Assembly (NCBI GenBank): GCA_002423025.1
Contig: DIUN01000048.1
Span: 100,407-164,406 of the forward strand
DNA from: Sphingomonadales bacterium UBA6157
Lineage (GTDB): Bacteria; Pseudomonadota; Alphaproteobacteria; Sphingomonadales; Sphingomonadaceae
Reading direction: 5' to 3'
DNA length: 64,000 nucleotides
The translations under genes were made by a program, and so were the position numbers. Shown in pieces: positions 31,270 through 40,780 of this stretch. Within the stretch, counting starts at the first letter, position 1, and each line of letters opens with the position of its first letter. The notes beneath the pieces were generated by a model that did no database searches, was not told the DNA's origin, and was given only the letters and a program-made list of their open reading frames with translations.

Positions 31270-32649
31270 TCAGGCGGCGCGAGCCTCGTTTGCGTCGTGT
31301 TCCGCCTTCAAGGCCTCGGCGATCAGAAAAGCCAGTTCGAGGCTCTGGCTGGCATTGAGACGTGGGTCGCACTGTGTCTGGTAGCGGTCGGCCAGTCCCT
31401 CATCGGTGATGGCGATGGCGCCGCCGGTGCACTCGGTGACGTTCTGGCCGGTCATTTCGATATGGATACCGCCGGCATGGGTGCCCTCCGCGCGGTGTAC
31501 GGCGAAGAAGCTCTTCACTTCAGCCAGAATCCGGTCGAACGGACGAGTCTTGAGCCCGCCGGCGGCCTTGATCGTGTTGCCGTGCATCGGATCGCATGAC
31601 CAGACGACGCGGCGGCCCTCCTTCTGAACGGCACGGATAAGTCGCGGCAGATGCGCTTCCACCTTGTCATGCCCGAAACGCGTGATGAGGGTGAGGCGCC
31701 CGGAGATGTTGCCTGGGTTGAGCGTGTCGATGAGGCGGATCAGGTCGTCCGGCTCGGTGGACGGGCCGCACTTGAGACCAAGCGGGTTGCCTACGCCGCG
31801 CAGGAACTCGACGTGCGCCGATCCGGGGAAGCGGGTGCGGTCTCCGATCCACAGCATGTGTGCCGACGTGTCGTACCAGTCGCCGGTGAGGCTGTCTTGC
31901 CGCGTCATGGCTTGCTCATAGCCAAGCAGCAGCGCCTCATGGCTGGTGAAGAAGCTGGTGCCCTTAAGCTGCGGCACGGTTTCCGGCGAGATGCCGCAGG
32001 CTTCCATGAAGTCCAGGGCTTCTCCGATGCGATCAGCGAGTGCCTTATACTGCTCGGCCCAGAGCGAGCGACCGGTGAAATCCAGGTTCCACTTATGGAC
32101 TTGATGGAGGTTTGCGTAGCCGCCGCTGGCAAAGGCGCGGAGCAGGTTCAGCGTCGCTGCTGACTGAAGATAGCCGCGCAACATCCTCTGGGGGTTAGGA
32201 ATTCTCGCTTCCGGCGTGAAGGCAATATCGTTTACGTTGTCACCACGGTAGCTCGGCAGCGAGACGCCGTCGATCTCCTCGAAATCGCCTGAGCGTGGCT
32301 TGGCAAACTGCCCCGCCATGCGGCCGACCTTCACCACCGGCATCTTCGACGCAAAGGTGAGCACCACGGCCATCTGGAGCAGCACGCGGAACGTATCGCG
32401 GATATAGTCGGGGTGGAACTCGGCAAAGCTCTCGGCGCAGTCGCCGCCCTGCAGCAGAAAGGCCTTGCCGGCCTCGACCTGCGCGAGTTGTGCAGTCAGG
32501 TCCCGCGCTTCGCCGGCGAAGACCAGCGGCGGGTAGGACTTGATCTCGGCTTCCACTGCGGCGGAGGCCACGAGATCGGGATAGGTCGGCAACTGCCGGG
32601 CCTCATGGGCGCGCCAGCTTTCCGGGGTCCAGTTATGAGCGTTCTGCAT
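31270..32649 (-). CDS. aroG: 3-deoxy-7-phosphoheptulonate synthase, class II
   Basis: Condenses PEP and erythrose 4-phosphate, the first shikimate-pathway step. The 459-residue length and the segments FLLQGGDCAESF, GRMAGQFAKPRS, WIGDRTR and CGPSTEPDD identify the class II (plant and AroGII-type) enzyme, with metal ligands expected in the GGDCAE, HIEMTGQNVTEC and DPRLNASQ regions. ATG 32649 begins MQNAHNW; a longer frame upstream adds a basic, unlike-family extension. It precedes the glutathione reductase gene's end by 59 bases on the same strand. Confidence 0.96.
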   Translation of the reverse strand: MQNAHNWTPESWRAHEARQLPTYPDLVASAAVEAEIKSYPPLVFAGEARDLTAQLAQVEAGKAFLLQGGDCAESFAEFHPDYIRDTFRVLLQMAVVLTFASKMPVVKVGRMAGQFAKPRSGDFEEIDGVSLPSYRGDNVNDIAFTPEARIPNPQRMLRGYLQSAATLNLLRAFASGGYANLHQVHKWNLDFTGRSLWAEQYKALADRIGEALDFMEACGISPETVPQLKGTSFFTSHEALLLGYEQAMTRQDSLTGDWYDTSAHMLWIGDRTRFPGSAHVEFLRGVGNPLGLKCGPSTEPDDLIRLIDTLNPGNISGRLTLITRFGHDKVEAHLPRLIRAVQKEGRRVVWSCDPMHGNTIKAAGGLKTRPFDRILAEVKSFFAVHRAEGTHAGGIHIEMTGQNVTECTGGAIAITDEGLADRYQTQCDPRLNASQSLELAFLIAEALKAEHDANEARAA

Positions 32650-32708
32650 CGTATATCCTTTGGGCGGTCCTTTGCCCTTTTGCCGGCAGGCTTTCAAGTC
32701 GGCCGATT

Positions 32709-34049
32709 TTACTTCATCAAAACAAGCTCTTCCGACATTGTCGGATGCAGCGCGATGGTATCATCGAACTGTGCCTTGGTCAGGCCGGCCTTGATGGCGA
32801 TCGCCACGGCCTGCAAGATCTCCGGCGCATCCGGGCCGATCATATGGGCGCCGACCACCTTGTCGGTCGTCTGATCGACGATGAGCTTGTAGAGCGCTCG
32901 CTCATTTCGGCCGGCAAGAACATTTCGCATCGGCTTGAAATCAGACGTAAATATTTTCACAGCTCCAAGTGTGCTGCGCGCTTCCACCTCTGTCATTCCG
33001 ACCGAGCCGAGCGGCGGATTGGAGAAGACGGCGCTGGGGATGCAGCGATAATCGACGCGCCAGGGCTTGTTGCCGAACATGGTGTCGGCAAAGGCATGGC
33101 CTTCCCGGATGGCGACGGGGGTGAGTTGCACACGGTCTGTCACATCGCCGACGGCGTGGATGTGGGGGACGTTGGTCTGGCTGTCCAGATCGACCTTGAT
33201 GGCGCCGCGCTCGTCGAGTTCGACACCCGCGGCTTCGAGGCCGAGACCTTCGACATTGGGGCGGCGGCCGACGGCCCAGATGAACATATCGGCCTCGATC
33301 GGATCATCGTCGCGCAAATTGATGCGGACACCTTCTTCTGTTTTTTCAATCGATTGCATAGCGCAATTGAATACGAATCTGAGCCCCTTGGCGGTCGAAA
33401 TGCTGAGCAGCCGGTCACGCAGGGCAGGGTCCCACTCGCGCAGGATGGTGTCACCGCGGTTGATGAGAGTGACGTGGACGCCGAACTCGTGGAAGATGCC
33501 GGCGAATTCGTTGGCGATGTAGCCGCCGCCGGCGATGACAAGGCGCTTGGGCAGCTTCTCGAGGTGAAAGACTTCGTTTGAGGTGATGCCATGCTCGGCG
33601 CCGGGGTAGTCCGGAATCCAGGGGCGGGCGCCGGTGGCGATGAGGATCCGGGCCGCCGTGATGCGCTCGCCGCCAACGTCCAGCGTGTGCGGATCAATGA
33701 AGGTGGCACGTGAATTGTAGATCGTAACATCATGGGAATTAAGCGTATTGATATAGAGCCCGTTCAGCCTGTCCACTTCTGCCAGCACATTGTCGCGCAG
33801 GGTTAGCCAATCGAAACTCTTGCCCTCCAGCTGCCAGCCGAAGCGGCGCGCGTCCACCAGATCCTCGGCGAAATGGGCGCCGTAAACCAACAGTTTCTTG
33901 GGGACGCAGCCGCGGATGACGCAGGTGCCGCCGACCTTGTGCTCCTCGGCCACTGCCACCCTGGCGCCATGGCCGGCGGCGATGCGGGCGGCACGAACAC
34001 CGCCGGAGCCGGCGCCGATGACGAAAAGATCATAGTCAAAAGCGGTCAT
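32709..34049 (-). CDS. gor: Glutathione-disulfide reductase
   Basis: Keeps the glutathione pool reduced with NADPH in the cytoplasm. The 446 residues contain the FAD motif IGAGSGGVRAAR, the redox disulfide GGTCVIRGCVPKK, a second nucleotide-binding motif in VIAGGGYIANEFAG, an FAD segment in IHAVGDV, and the C-terminal active-site base HPTMSEE. The CVIRGC pair identifies glutathione reductase rather than lipoamide dehydrogenase. Start ATG 34049 (MTAFDYD) is chosen over a frame beginning five codons earlier. It is upstream of the DAHP synthase in the same direction and may share its transcript. Confidence 0.95.
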   Translation of the reverse strand: MTAFDYDLFVIGAGSGGVRAARIAAGHGARVAVAEEHKVGGTCVIRGCVPKKLLVYGAHFAEDLVDARRFGWQLEGKSFDWLTLRDNVLAEVDRLNGLYINTLNSHDVTIYNSRATFIDPHTLDVGGERITAARILIATGARPWIPDYPGAEHGITSNEVFHLEKLPKRLVIAGGGYIANEFAGIFHEFGVHVTLINRGDTILREWDPALRDRLLSISTAKGLRFVFNCAMQSIEKTEEGVRINLRDDDPIEADMFIWAVGRRPNVEGLGLEAAGVELDERGAIKVDLDSQTNVPHIHAVGDVTDRVQLTPVAIREGHAFADTMFGNKPWRVDYRCIPSAVFSNPPLGSVGMTEVEARSTLGAVKIFTSDFKPMRNVLAGRNERALYKLIVDQTTDKVVGAHMIGPDAPEILQAVAIAIKAGLTKAQFDDTIALHPTMSEELVLMK

Positions 34050-34244
34050 GGACGGGTCTTTCACGGGACGTCGCCGGATGCTGGCCGGATCGTCATGGGA
34101 CTGCCACCGGAGCGTGGCGGGAACTCCAGCGGCGTTCTACGGGCTGTTACCGGGCATGGCCAAATGATTTAGCTGGTCAGGCTTATCGAATTGGGTTGTT
34201 TTGGTTAGAGGGCTTGGTTGTGACCCGGCCGCAAGGATTCTGAA

Positions 34245-34658
34245 ATGAGCGAAAATGGAGCCGGGCCGGACCTGGCGGTGTATGAATCGGGCCGCAAGTC
34301 CATGGCCGTGGCCTATGTGCTCTGGCTGTTCCTGGGCTGGTTCGGCGCGCACCGCTTTTATGCGCGGGCCGGGCGGACGGGCTGGTGGATGCTCGGGCTG
34401 CAGGTGGCGGGCTGGACGCTCGGGCTGTTCGGTTGGCAGAGCGTCGAGCCCGTCGATACCAATGTCTTCACCATCGGTTACCAGACGGCGCAGGATTTTC
34501 AGGTTGTCGGCAGCTTTGATAATGGCCCGCTGGGGTTGATCGGCAGCATCTTGCGCCGCATCGGCTGGGTGTGGTGGCTGGTGGATGTGTTCCTCGTGCC
34601 GGGAATGGTGCGGCGCTGGAACATGCGGCTGGCTTCGGCGCTCGGCGTGCAGCGCTAG
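34245..34658 (+). CDS. TM2-domain membrane protein
   Basis: A 137-residue small membrane protein. The TM2 signature is clear: AYVLWLFLGWFGAHRFYARAG then a second helix GWWMLGLQVAGW. This family has two helices joined by a short turn with an aspartate or its replacement and is of unknown function. A longer loop (about residues 65-100) follows, then a third hydrophobic stretch VWWLVDVFLVPGMVRRWN that completes the TM2 pattern. Its last four bases overlap the end of the convergent nuclease-fusion gene. Confidence 0.85.
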   Translation: MSENGAGPDLAVYESGRKSMAVAYVLWLFLGWFGAHRFYARAGRTGWWMLGLQVAGWTLGLFGWQSVEPVDTNVFTIGYQTAQDFQVVGSFDNGPLGLIGSILRRIGWVWWLVDVFLVPGMVRRWNMRLASALGVQR

Positions 34659-35392
34659 AAAAGCGCCAGCCCGACTAGGGCGAGCAGCACGCCGATCTGC
34701 AGGCCGGCAATGAGCAGCAGTTGCGTGGCGAAGGGTTGCTTGCTGGTCTTGTGCCGCAGCCGCTGCTGGGCAGCGAACGCGGCGGGCGTGCCGCCGATTG
34801 CTGCCATCAGCAGCAGGCGTGATTCCGGGATGCGCATGGTGCGGCGGCGGGTGCCGGCAACGGCGCGGCGCTTGTCGATGGCGAAGGCGGCATAGGTCGC
34901 CAGGTTGATGACCAGAAGCCAGAGCGGGACCAACGCCCAGCCGAGGTTCGGCACCAGTGGAGGCGCGATGGCGGCGGGTTGCAGCGGCGTGCGTGCGTCG
35001 GCAACGCCGGGCGCCTCCTGCCATGTGGCCTGCGTTCCGCAATCAAGCCGGCCATAGCGCTCCACGGCGTGGCCGGCGGCGATCATGGCGCAGCCGATGT
35101 TCTCGCCATCCAGGCTGCAACTGACAACCGGGCGGCCGTAATTGTCGGTTTCGCGCTGCTCGCATTGCAGGGTCTGGCCGGCGGTGAGGCTGCGCAGGTA
35201 ATCCCGCGCGGCATAGGGGTCCCCGGGCGTGCACTCCCGTCCGGGGCGGCAACTGCCCGGCATTTCCGGTGCGTCGATGGCGTGGAGCCGCATCGACTCC
35301 GGCCGGTTGCCGCAGCGGATATTGTCCCCATCATGGTGGGTGGGGGCAGTGCAGATGAAGGCTGCGGTAGCTGCGACCAGGAGGAAGGGCAT
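34655..35392 (-). CDS. Fusion of a staphylococcal-nuclease-like domain and DUF1294
   Basis: A 245-residue two-part protein. Residues 1-120 are a thermonuclease-like (SNase) domain: HDGDNIRC (20-27), MRLHAIDAPE (34-43) with the Arg and acidic residues of the active site, and NYGRPV (84-89) with the second Arg. The first 15 residues could act as a signal peptide. Residues 150-245 are a DUF1294 membrane domain: AFAIDKRRA, RIPESRLLLMAAIGG, RHKTSKQPF and a final helix. Both halves exist alone elsewhere; the fusion would tether a nuclease to the membrane. Its C-terminus overlaps the TM2 gene by four bases on the opposite strand. Confidence 0.85.
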   Translation of the reverse strand: MPFLLVAATAAFICTAPTHHDGDNIRCGNRPESMRLHAIDAPEMPGSCRPGRECTPGDPYAARDYLRSLTAGQTLQCEQRETDNYGRPVVSCSLDGENIGCAMIAAGHAVERYGRLDCGTQATWQEAPGVADARTPLQPAAIAPPLVPNLGWALVPLWLLVINLATYAAFAIDKRRAVAGTRRRTMRIPESRLLLMAAIGGTPAAFAAQQRLRHKTSKQPFATQLLLIAGLQIGVLLALVGLALF

Positions 35393-35401
35393 CGCCCCAG
35401 C

Positions 35402-36691
35402 TCAATCCAGGAAGGGGTCCCGCACCAGGATCGTATCATCCCGCTGCGGGCTGGTGCTCACCAGCGCCACCGGGCAATCGGTGAGTTCCTCGATGCGGCG
35501 GATGTATTTGATCGCCTGGGCCGGCAGGTCGGCCCAGCGGCGGGCGCCGGCGGTGGATTCGCTCCAGCCTTCAAAGACTTCGTAGATCGGCTCCACCCGC
35601 GCCTGGTCGGCGCTGTGGGCGGGAAAATGATCGAGGTCCTGCCCGTCAAGCCGGTAGCCGGTGCAGATGTGCAGCGTCTCGAAGCCATCGAGCACATCGA
35701 GCTTGGTGAGCGCCATGCCGGTGACGCCGGAAACGGCGATGGCCTGGCGCACCAGAACGGCATCGAACCAGCCGCAGCGGCGCTTGCGGCCCGTTACGGT
35801 GCCGAACTCATGGCCGCGCTGGCCCAGCTTCTCGCCATCGGCATTGTCCTGCTCGGTGGGGAAGGGGCCGGAGCCGACGCGGGTGGTATAGGCCTTCACG
35901 ATGCCGAGCACATAGCCGACGGCGTTCGGCCCCATGCCGCTGCCTGCTGCCGCCTGCCCGGCGACAACGTTCGATGAGGTGACGAACGGGTATGTGCCAT
36001 GATCGACATCGAGCAGCACGCCCTGTGCGCCTTCAAACAGGATGCGCGAGCGCTTGGCCTTGGCATCCCGCAGCGTCGTCCACACTGGCTTGACGAAGGG
36101 CAGCACGGCCGGCGCGATCTCGTGGAGCTGGGCGATCAGCTCTTCACGGTCCACTGGCGGCATGCCGAAGCCGGTGCGCAGCGCATTGTGGTGCGCCAGC
36201 AGCCGATCGAGTTGCGGGCCGATATCGTCGAGGTGCGCGAGGTCACACACACGCAGGGCGCGGCGGCCGGCCTTGTCCTCATAGGCCGGGCCGATGCCGC
36301 GGCGGGTGGTGCCGATCTTGCCGGCGCCGGAGGCATCCTCGCGGGCGCCATCCAGATCCCGGTGCAGCGGCAGGATCAGTGGGCATTGCTCGGCCACCTG
36401 GAGATTTTCCGGGGTGATGCTGACGCCCATGGCGCTGATGCGGGCGACTTCATCGCGGAAATGCCATGGATCGAACACCACGCCGTTGCCGACGATGCTG
36501 AGCGTGCCGCGCACGATGCCGCTGGGCAGCAGGCTGAGCTTGTAGACATTCTCGCCCACCACCAGCGTGTGGCCGGCGTTGTGGCCGCCCTGGAAGCGGA
36601 CAACGACATCGGCGCGCTCGGAGAGCCAATCGACGATCTTGCCTTTGCCTTCATCGCCCCACTGGGCGCCGATGACGGTAACGTTGGGCAT
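35402..36691 (-). CDS. purA: Adenylosuccinate synthetase
   Basis: First committed step of AMP synthesis from IMP, using GTP and aspartate. The 429-residue length is standard. The diagnostic N-terminus GAQWGDEGKGKIVDWL carries the catalytic Asp and P-loop-like glycine loop, and GGHNAGHT supplies the catalytic His. Later segments GTTRRGIGPAYEDK and FEGAQGVLLDVDHGTYP are invariant in the family. ATG 36691 (MPNVTVIG) is taken as start; the upstream open frame has no homology. It follows hisZ by 84 bases in the same direction. Confidence 0.97.
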   Translation of the reverse strand: MPNVTVIGAQWGDEGKGKIVDWLSERADVVVRFQGGHNAGHTLVVGENVYKLSLLPSGIVRGTLSIVGNGVVFDPWHFRDEVARISAMGVSITPENLQVAEQCPLILPLHRDLDGAREDASGAGKIGTTRRGIGPAYEDKAGRRALRVCDLAHLDDIGPQLDRLLAHHNALRTGFGMPPVDREELIAQLHEIAPAVLPFVKPVWTTLRDAKAKRSRILFEGAQGVLLDVDHGTYPFVTSSNVVAGQAAAGSGMGPNAVGYVLGIVKAYTTRVGSGPFPTEQDNADGEKLGQRGHEFGTVTGRKRRCGWFDAVLVRQAIAVSGVTGMALTKLDVLDGFETLHICTGYRLDGQDLDHFPAHSADQARVEPIYEVFEGWSESTAGARRWADLPAQAIKYIRRIEELTDCPVALVSTSPQRDDTILVRDPFLD

Positions 36692-36775
36692 TTTGGCTCC
36701 GGCGTTTGGGGTGTGTGACGGTTCTATTGCGCCTTGCCGGGCCTGCCGCAAGAGCGGGAGGCGGCGCGGTGGCGC

Positions 36776-37891
36776 TCAGGCAGGAAGCGCTATGGGTGTG
36801 TCGTTGACAAGGGCATGGGTGCAGCGGGCTGTTTCAGCACTGGCGGCGGCATCGAGCGCGGCCACCGTGGACCAGCCCTCGGCGCGCAGTTTCGCCGCCA
36901 TGGCCGGGCTGGTGCCGAGCGGCAGGAAGACGCGGCGCGCCGGCGCCAGGCCGAGCCCGGCATCCACCAGGCCATCGGCATAGAGCGAAAAGCCGATGGC
37001 GGCCTCGCTGCTGCCATCGGGCGCAGTGATGGTGTAGGCGCCGCCACGGCCGACTTCGCCGGGCACGCCGTCCCCGAACAGCGAGAAGCCGAGCCAGGTC
37101 TGATATTCAAAGCCATGGCGCTCGGTGGGGTCGAGCGTGATGGAGACGCCCTCCAGCCCGGCGATGACGGCGGCGATGCTGCCGAGCCGGGCCTTGGCGG
37201 CGGCCGGCAGCGGCAGCGCGGCGAGGCGATCGAGCGCCTGCGCTGCCGGGCCGGCGGCGGCGATGAGCGGCTGGAAGGCCTGTGCGCCCAGTGCGGCGAG
37301 GCCGGCGCTGTCCTTGCCATCGAGCAGTTGCTGCACATCGGCGAGGCTGGCGCGGCCGAGCGACCAGCCGGCGGCGGCGAGATCGGCCACCAGCGTAGGC
37401 AGGGTGATATCGAGCGACAGCCCCTTGAGTCCGGCATCGCGCAGCGCGGTGATGGCCAGCGCGATGACTTCGGCAGCAGCGGCGGCGCTGTCATTGCCGA
37501 TCAGCTCGGCGCCGACCTGCATCGACTCCCGCTCCGGGCTGAGCTGGGTGCCCCGCACGCGCAGCACCGGGCCGGCATAGGAGAGGCGCAGCGGCCGGGG
37601 CAGGGCGGCAAGGCGGGTGACAGCGATGCGGCCGACCTGGCCGGTGATATCAGAGCGCAGCGCCAGCGTGTGCTGGGAAACAGGATCCGTGAAGCGCAGC
37701 AGCTCCCGGCGGGCGGAGCCGGCGAGGCGCGAGCCGAGCGACTCCTCATATTCCACCAACGGCGGCTGCACGCGCTCATAGCCATGCGCCGCAAAGCTGC
37801 CAGTGAGGCTGCGGACGAGGCTGGCAAGGGCTTCGGCTTGCGGCGGAAGCCGGTCACGCAAGCCCTCGGGGAGGAGGCCGGGGGGAATCAT
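36776..37891 (-). CDS. hisZ: ATP phosphoribosyltransferase regulatory subunit
   Basis: A 371-residue class II tRNA-synthetase-like protein with family segments RDRLPPQAEAL, FAAHGYERVQPPLVEYEESL, RFTDPVSQHTLALRSD and GVPGEVGRGGAY. It lacks the C-terminal anticodon domain and the catalytic set of HisRS, as HisZ does, and is needed with short HisG for the first histidine-biosynthesis step. hisG is not in the window. The ATG at 37891 (MIPPGLL) begins the homologous part; the longer open frame upstream shows no similarity. It sits upstream of purA, an order I know from sphingomonads. Confidence 0.9.
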   Translation of the reverse strand: MIPPGLLPEGLRDRLPPQAEALASLVRSLTGSFAAHGYERVQPPLVEYEESLGSRLAGSARRELLRFTDPVSQHTLALRSDITGQVGRIAVTRLAALPRPLRLSYAGPVLRVRGTQLSPERESMQVGAELIGNDSAAAAAEVIALAITALRDAGLKGLSLDITLPTLVADLAAAGWSLGRASLADVQQLLDGKDSAGLAALGAQAFQPLIAAAGPAAQALDRLAALPLPAAAKARLGSIAAVIAGLEGVSITLDPTERHGFEYQTWLGFSLFGDGVPGEVGRGGAYTITAPDGSSEAAIGFSLYADGLVDAGLGLAPARRVFLPLGTSPAMAAKLRAEGWSTVAALDAAASAETARCTHALVNDTPIALPA

Positions 37892-37994
37892 CTTGGGTTC
37901 CAGTGTTGTGCTGGAGGCAAGTAGCCTGCGCACCCTGCCTGCGGCAAGGGTAGCCACCCCTTCCCGGAAGAAGAGATGGCCACCTGGGTATGCC

Positions 37995-39575
37995 TTACTG
38001 GAAGACCAGCGCCTTGACCGTCTTGACGCCGGGCAAGCGGCAGATCGACCAGAGCAGCGGATCGGGGATGATGTCATCCACCGAGAGCAGCAGGATGGCT
38101 TCGTCGCCAGACTGGCGGCGACCGAGGTGGAAGGTGCCGATGTTGACCTGCGCTTCGCCCAGCGTGCTGCCGAGGCGGCCGATGAAGCCCGGCTTGTCCT
38201 CGTTGACGATGTAGAGCATCCGGCCCTGCAGATCAGCCTCGACAGTGATGCCGAAGATTTCCGTCAGGCGTGGCTTGGTCATGCCGAACAGCGTGCCGGC
38301 AACGCTGCGCTCGCCATCCGGCGTGCGGACGGTGACGCGGACGAGGGTGTGATAGTCCGTCTCGCGCTCGTGGCGGACTTCGGCGATCTCAATGTTGCGC
38401 TCACGTGCCAGATAGGGCGCGTTGACCATGTTGACCGTGTCCGAGTGCGTGCGCATCAGGCCGGCGAGCACCGCGGCGGTGATCGGCTTGATGTTGAGCT
38501 CGGCGGCCGCGCCTTCCACTTCCACCTTCACGGCGGTCACGCCTTCCGACACCAGCTGGCCGACAAGGCTGCCGAGACGCTCGGCAAGCTGCATGTAGGG
38601 ACGCAGGCGCGGCGCTTCCTCGGCGCTCAGCGAGGGCACGTTGAGCGCATTGGTGACACCGCCGGTGAGCAGGAAATCACTCATCTGCTCGGCAACCTGG
38701 ATGGCGACATTGACCTGGGCTTCATCGGTGCTGGCGCCAAGGTGCGGCGTGCTGATGAAGTTGGGCGTGCCGAACAGCGGCGAGGCCTTGGCCGGCTCCT
38801 CGACGAACACATCGAGCGCGGCGCCGCCGATGTGGCCGGAATCGAGCCCGGCCTTGAGAGCGGCTTCATCGATGAGGCCGCCGCGGGCGCAGTTGATGAT
38901 CCGCACGCCCTTCTTGGCCTTCGCGAGATTCTCGGCCGAGAGGATGTTGCGGGTGCTGTCTGTCAGCGGTGTGTGGAGGGTGATGAAATCGGCGCGGGCG
39001 AGCAACTCGTCCAGCGTCACCTTCTCGATGCCGAGGTGCTCGGCGCGCTCGGGCGTCAGGAACGGATCATAGGCGACGACCTTCATCTTCAGGCCCAGGG
39101 CGCGATCGGCAACGATGCTGCCGATGTTGCCGGCACCGATGAGGCCGAGCGTCTTGTTGGTCAGCTCGACACCCATGAAGCGGTTCTTCTCCCACTTGCC
39201 GGCCTGGGTGGAGGCATCGGCCTCCGGCAACTGGCGGGCGAGGGCGAACATGAGGGCGATGGCGTGCTCGGCGGTGGTGATGCTGTTGCCGAACGGGGTG
39301 TTCATCACGACAACGCCGGCGGCCGAAGCTGCGGGAATGTCGACATTGTCCACGCCGATGCCGGCGCGGCCGATGACCTTGAGATTGGCGGCGGCGGCGA
39401 TGACATCCTTGGTCGCCTTGGTGGCGCTGCGGATGGCGAGGCCGTCATAGTTGCCGATGATCTTGATCAGCTCGTCCTTGGTGAGGCCGGTGATTTCATC
39501 AACCTCGATGCCGCGGGCGCGGAAGATCTCGGCGGCCTTGGGGGACATTTGATCGGAAATAAGGACTTTGGGCAT
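37995..39575 (-). CDS. serA: D-3-phosphoglycerate dehydrogenase
   Basis: First enzyme of serine synthesis. The 526 residues contain the substrate-binding N-domain, the NAD motif GLIGAGNIGSIVADRA (about 149-164), RGGLIDEAAL with the catalytic Arg/Glu region, HLGASTDEAQ with the catalytic His, an intervening ASB domain and a C-terminal ACT domain (RMLYIVNEDKPGFIGRLG), which places it in the long serine-sensitive class. It follows serC by about 80 bases on the same strand, separated by a hairpin with a T run, so it can be expressed from the serC promoter with partial attenuation. Confidence 0.96.
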   Translation of the reverse strand: MPKVLISDQMSPKAAEIFRARGIEVDEITGLTKDELIKIIGNYDGLAIRSATKATKDVIAAAANLKVIGRAGIGVDNVDIPAASAAGVVVMNTPFGNSITTAEHAIALMFALARQLPEADASTQAGKWEKNRFMGVELTNKTLGLIGAGNIGSIVADRALGLKMKVVAYDPFLTPERAEHLGIEKVTLDELLARADFITLHTPLTDSTRNILSAENLAKAKKGVRIINCARGGLIDEAALKAGLDSGHIGGAALDVFVEEPAKASPLFGTPNFISTPHLGASTDEAQVNVAIQVAEQMSDFLLTGGVTNALNVPSLSAEEAPRLRPYMQLAERLGSLVGQLVSEGVTAVKVEVEGAAAELNIKPITAAVLAGLMRTHSDTVNMVNAPYLARERNIEIAEVRHERETDYHTLVRVTVRTPDGERSVAGTLFGMTKPRLTEIFGITVEADLQGRMLYIVNEDKPGFIGRLGSTLGEAQVNIGTFHLGRRQSGDEAILLLSVDDIIPDPLLWSICRLPGVKTVKALVFQ

Positions 39576-39620
39576 GGTATTCTCCTGTCATCCGGCGGGG
39601 GCCGGGCGGGGATTTTCAAG

Positions 39621-39648
39621 AAAGGCCGGCCGGGCACGAGGCCCGGCC
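39621..39648 (-). terminator. Hairpin with T run between serC and serA
   Basis: On the minus strand GGCCGGGC (39648-39641) pairs with GCCCGGCC (39635-39628) over the loop CTCGT and is followed by GGCCTTTCTTG. This is a weak rho-independent terminator or attenuator that would lower serA relative to serC. Confidence 0.6.
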
Positions 39649-39655
39649 TATTGGC

Positions 39656-40780
39656 TCAGGCAGCCGTTACTTCGGCGTAGGCCCAATCGAGCCAGAGGGT
39701 CAGCGCCTCGATATCGGCCGTATCCACCGTGGCGCCGCACCAGATGCGCAGGCCCGGAGGAGCATCGCGGTAAGCGCCGATGTCAAACGCCACGCCTTCC
39801 TTCTCGAGCAGCGCGGCCATGGCCTTGGGCGTCTCTTCCGCAGCACCGGGCAGGGTCAGGCAGACGCTGGTGTTGGATCGCGTTTCCGGCAGCTTGGCGA
39901 GGTTCTCGATCCACGGGCGGCTGTCCACCCAGCGGTTGAGCGCCTCGGCATTGGCATCGGCACGGGCCATCAGCTCGGGCAGGCCGCCGATGTGCTTCGA
40001 CCATTCGAGGGCGTCGATGTAATCTTCGACAGCCAGCATCGAGGGGGTGTTGATCGTCTCGCCGACGAACAGGCCCTCGGTGAGCTTGCCCTTGGAGACG
40101 AGGCGGAAGACCTTGGGCAGCGGCCAGGCCGGGCTGTAGCTCTCCAGCCGCTCGACGGCGCGGGGGCCGAGGATGAGCATGCCATGGCCGCCTTCGCCGC
40201 CCAGCACCTTCTGCCAGCTGTAGGTGAGCACATCCACCTTGTCCCACGGGATGTCCTGCGCGAACACGGCGCTGGTGGCATCCACGAAGGTCAGGCCCTC
40301 ACGGTCTTCACGGATCCAGTTGCCATTGGGCACGCGGACGCCGGAGGTGGTGCCGTTCCAGGTGAAGCAAAGGTCGTTGCTCTGGTCGATGCGGGTGAGA
40401 TCGGGCAGCTCGCCATAAGGGGCTGTCACGACATCTGAGGGAATCTTGAGCTGCTTGACGGCATCCGTCACCCAGCCTTCGCCAAAGCTCTCCCACGCCA
40501 TCATGGTGGTGTGGCGGGCGCCGAGCATTGTCCACATCGCCATTTCATAGGCGCCGGTATCGGAGCCGGGGACGATGGCAATGCGATGGGTGCTGGGGAC
40601 GTTCAGGATCTCGCGGGTCAGATCGATGGCGAGCTTGAGGCGCGCCTTGCCGATCTTGGACCGGTGCGAGCGGCCGAGCGATTCGATAGCGAGATTTGCG
40701 GGGCTCCATCCGGGGCGCTTGGCGCAAGGGCCGGACGAAAAGTGCGCACGCGCAGGGCGCGTGGTAGGACGTGTAGTCAT
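39656..40780 (-). CDS. serC: Phosphoserine aminotransferase
   Basis: Second step of serine synthesis, PLP-dependent, also used in pyridoxine synthesis. The 374 residues have the alphaproteobacterial type sequence: FSSGPCAKRPGW near the start and SLGRSHRSKIGK, with the PLP lysine in TYSWQKVLGGEGGHGM. Phosphate-binding and substrate residues lie in WNGTTSGVRVP. The ATG at 40780 is preceded by AGGAGAG inside a hairpin (see the leader entry). It heads the serC-serA pair. Confidence 0.95.
   Translation of the reverse strand: MTTRPTTRPARAHFSSGPCAKRPGWSPANLAIESLGRSHRSKIGKARLKLAIDLTREILNVPSTHRIAIVPGSDTGAYEMAMWTMLGARHTTMMAWESFGEGWVTDAVKQLKIPSDVVTAPYGELPDLTRIDQSNDLCFTWNGTTSGVRVPNGNWIREDREGLTFVDATSAVFAQDIPWDKVDVLTYSWQKVLGGEGGHGMLILGPRAVERLESYSPAWPLPKVFRLVSKGKLTEGLFVGETINTPSMLAVEDYIDALEWSKHIGGLPELMARADANAEALNRWVDSRPWIENLAKLPETRSNTSVCLTLPGAAEETPKAMAALLEKEGVAFDIGAYRDAPPGLRIWCGATVDTADIEALTLWLDWAYAEVTAA

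Noticed and set aside
37803..39680. Open frame of about 625 codons on the plus strand opposite serA
   Set aside because: It is antisense to a complete, motif-bearing serA on the minus strand. Its translation is Gly/Ala/Asp-rich without domains, a typical shadow in GC-rich DNA.
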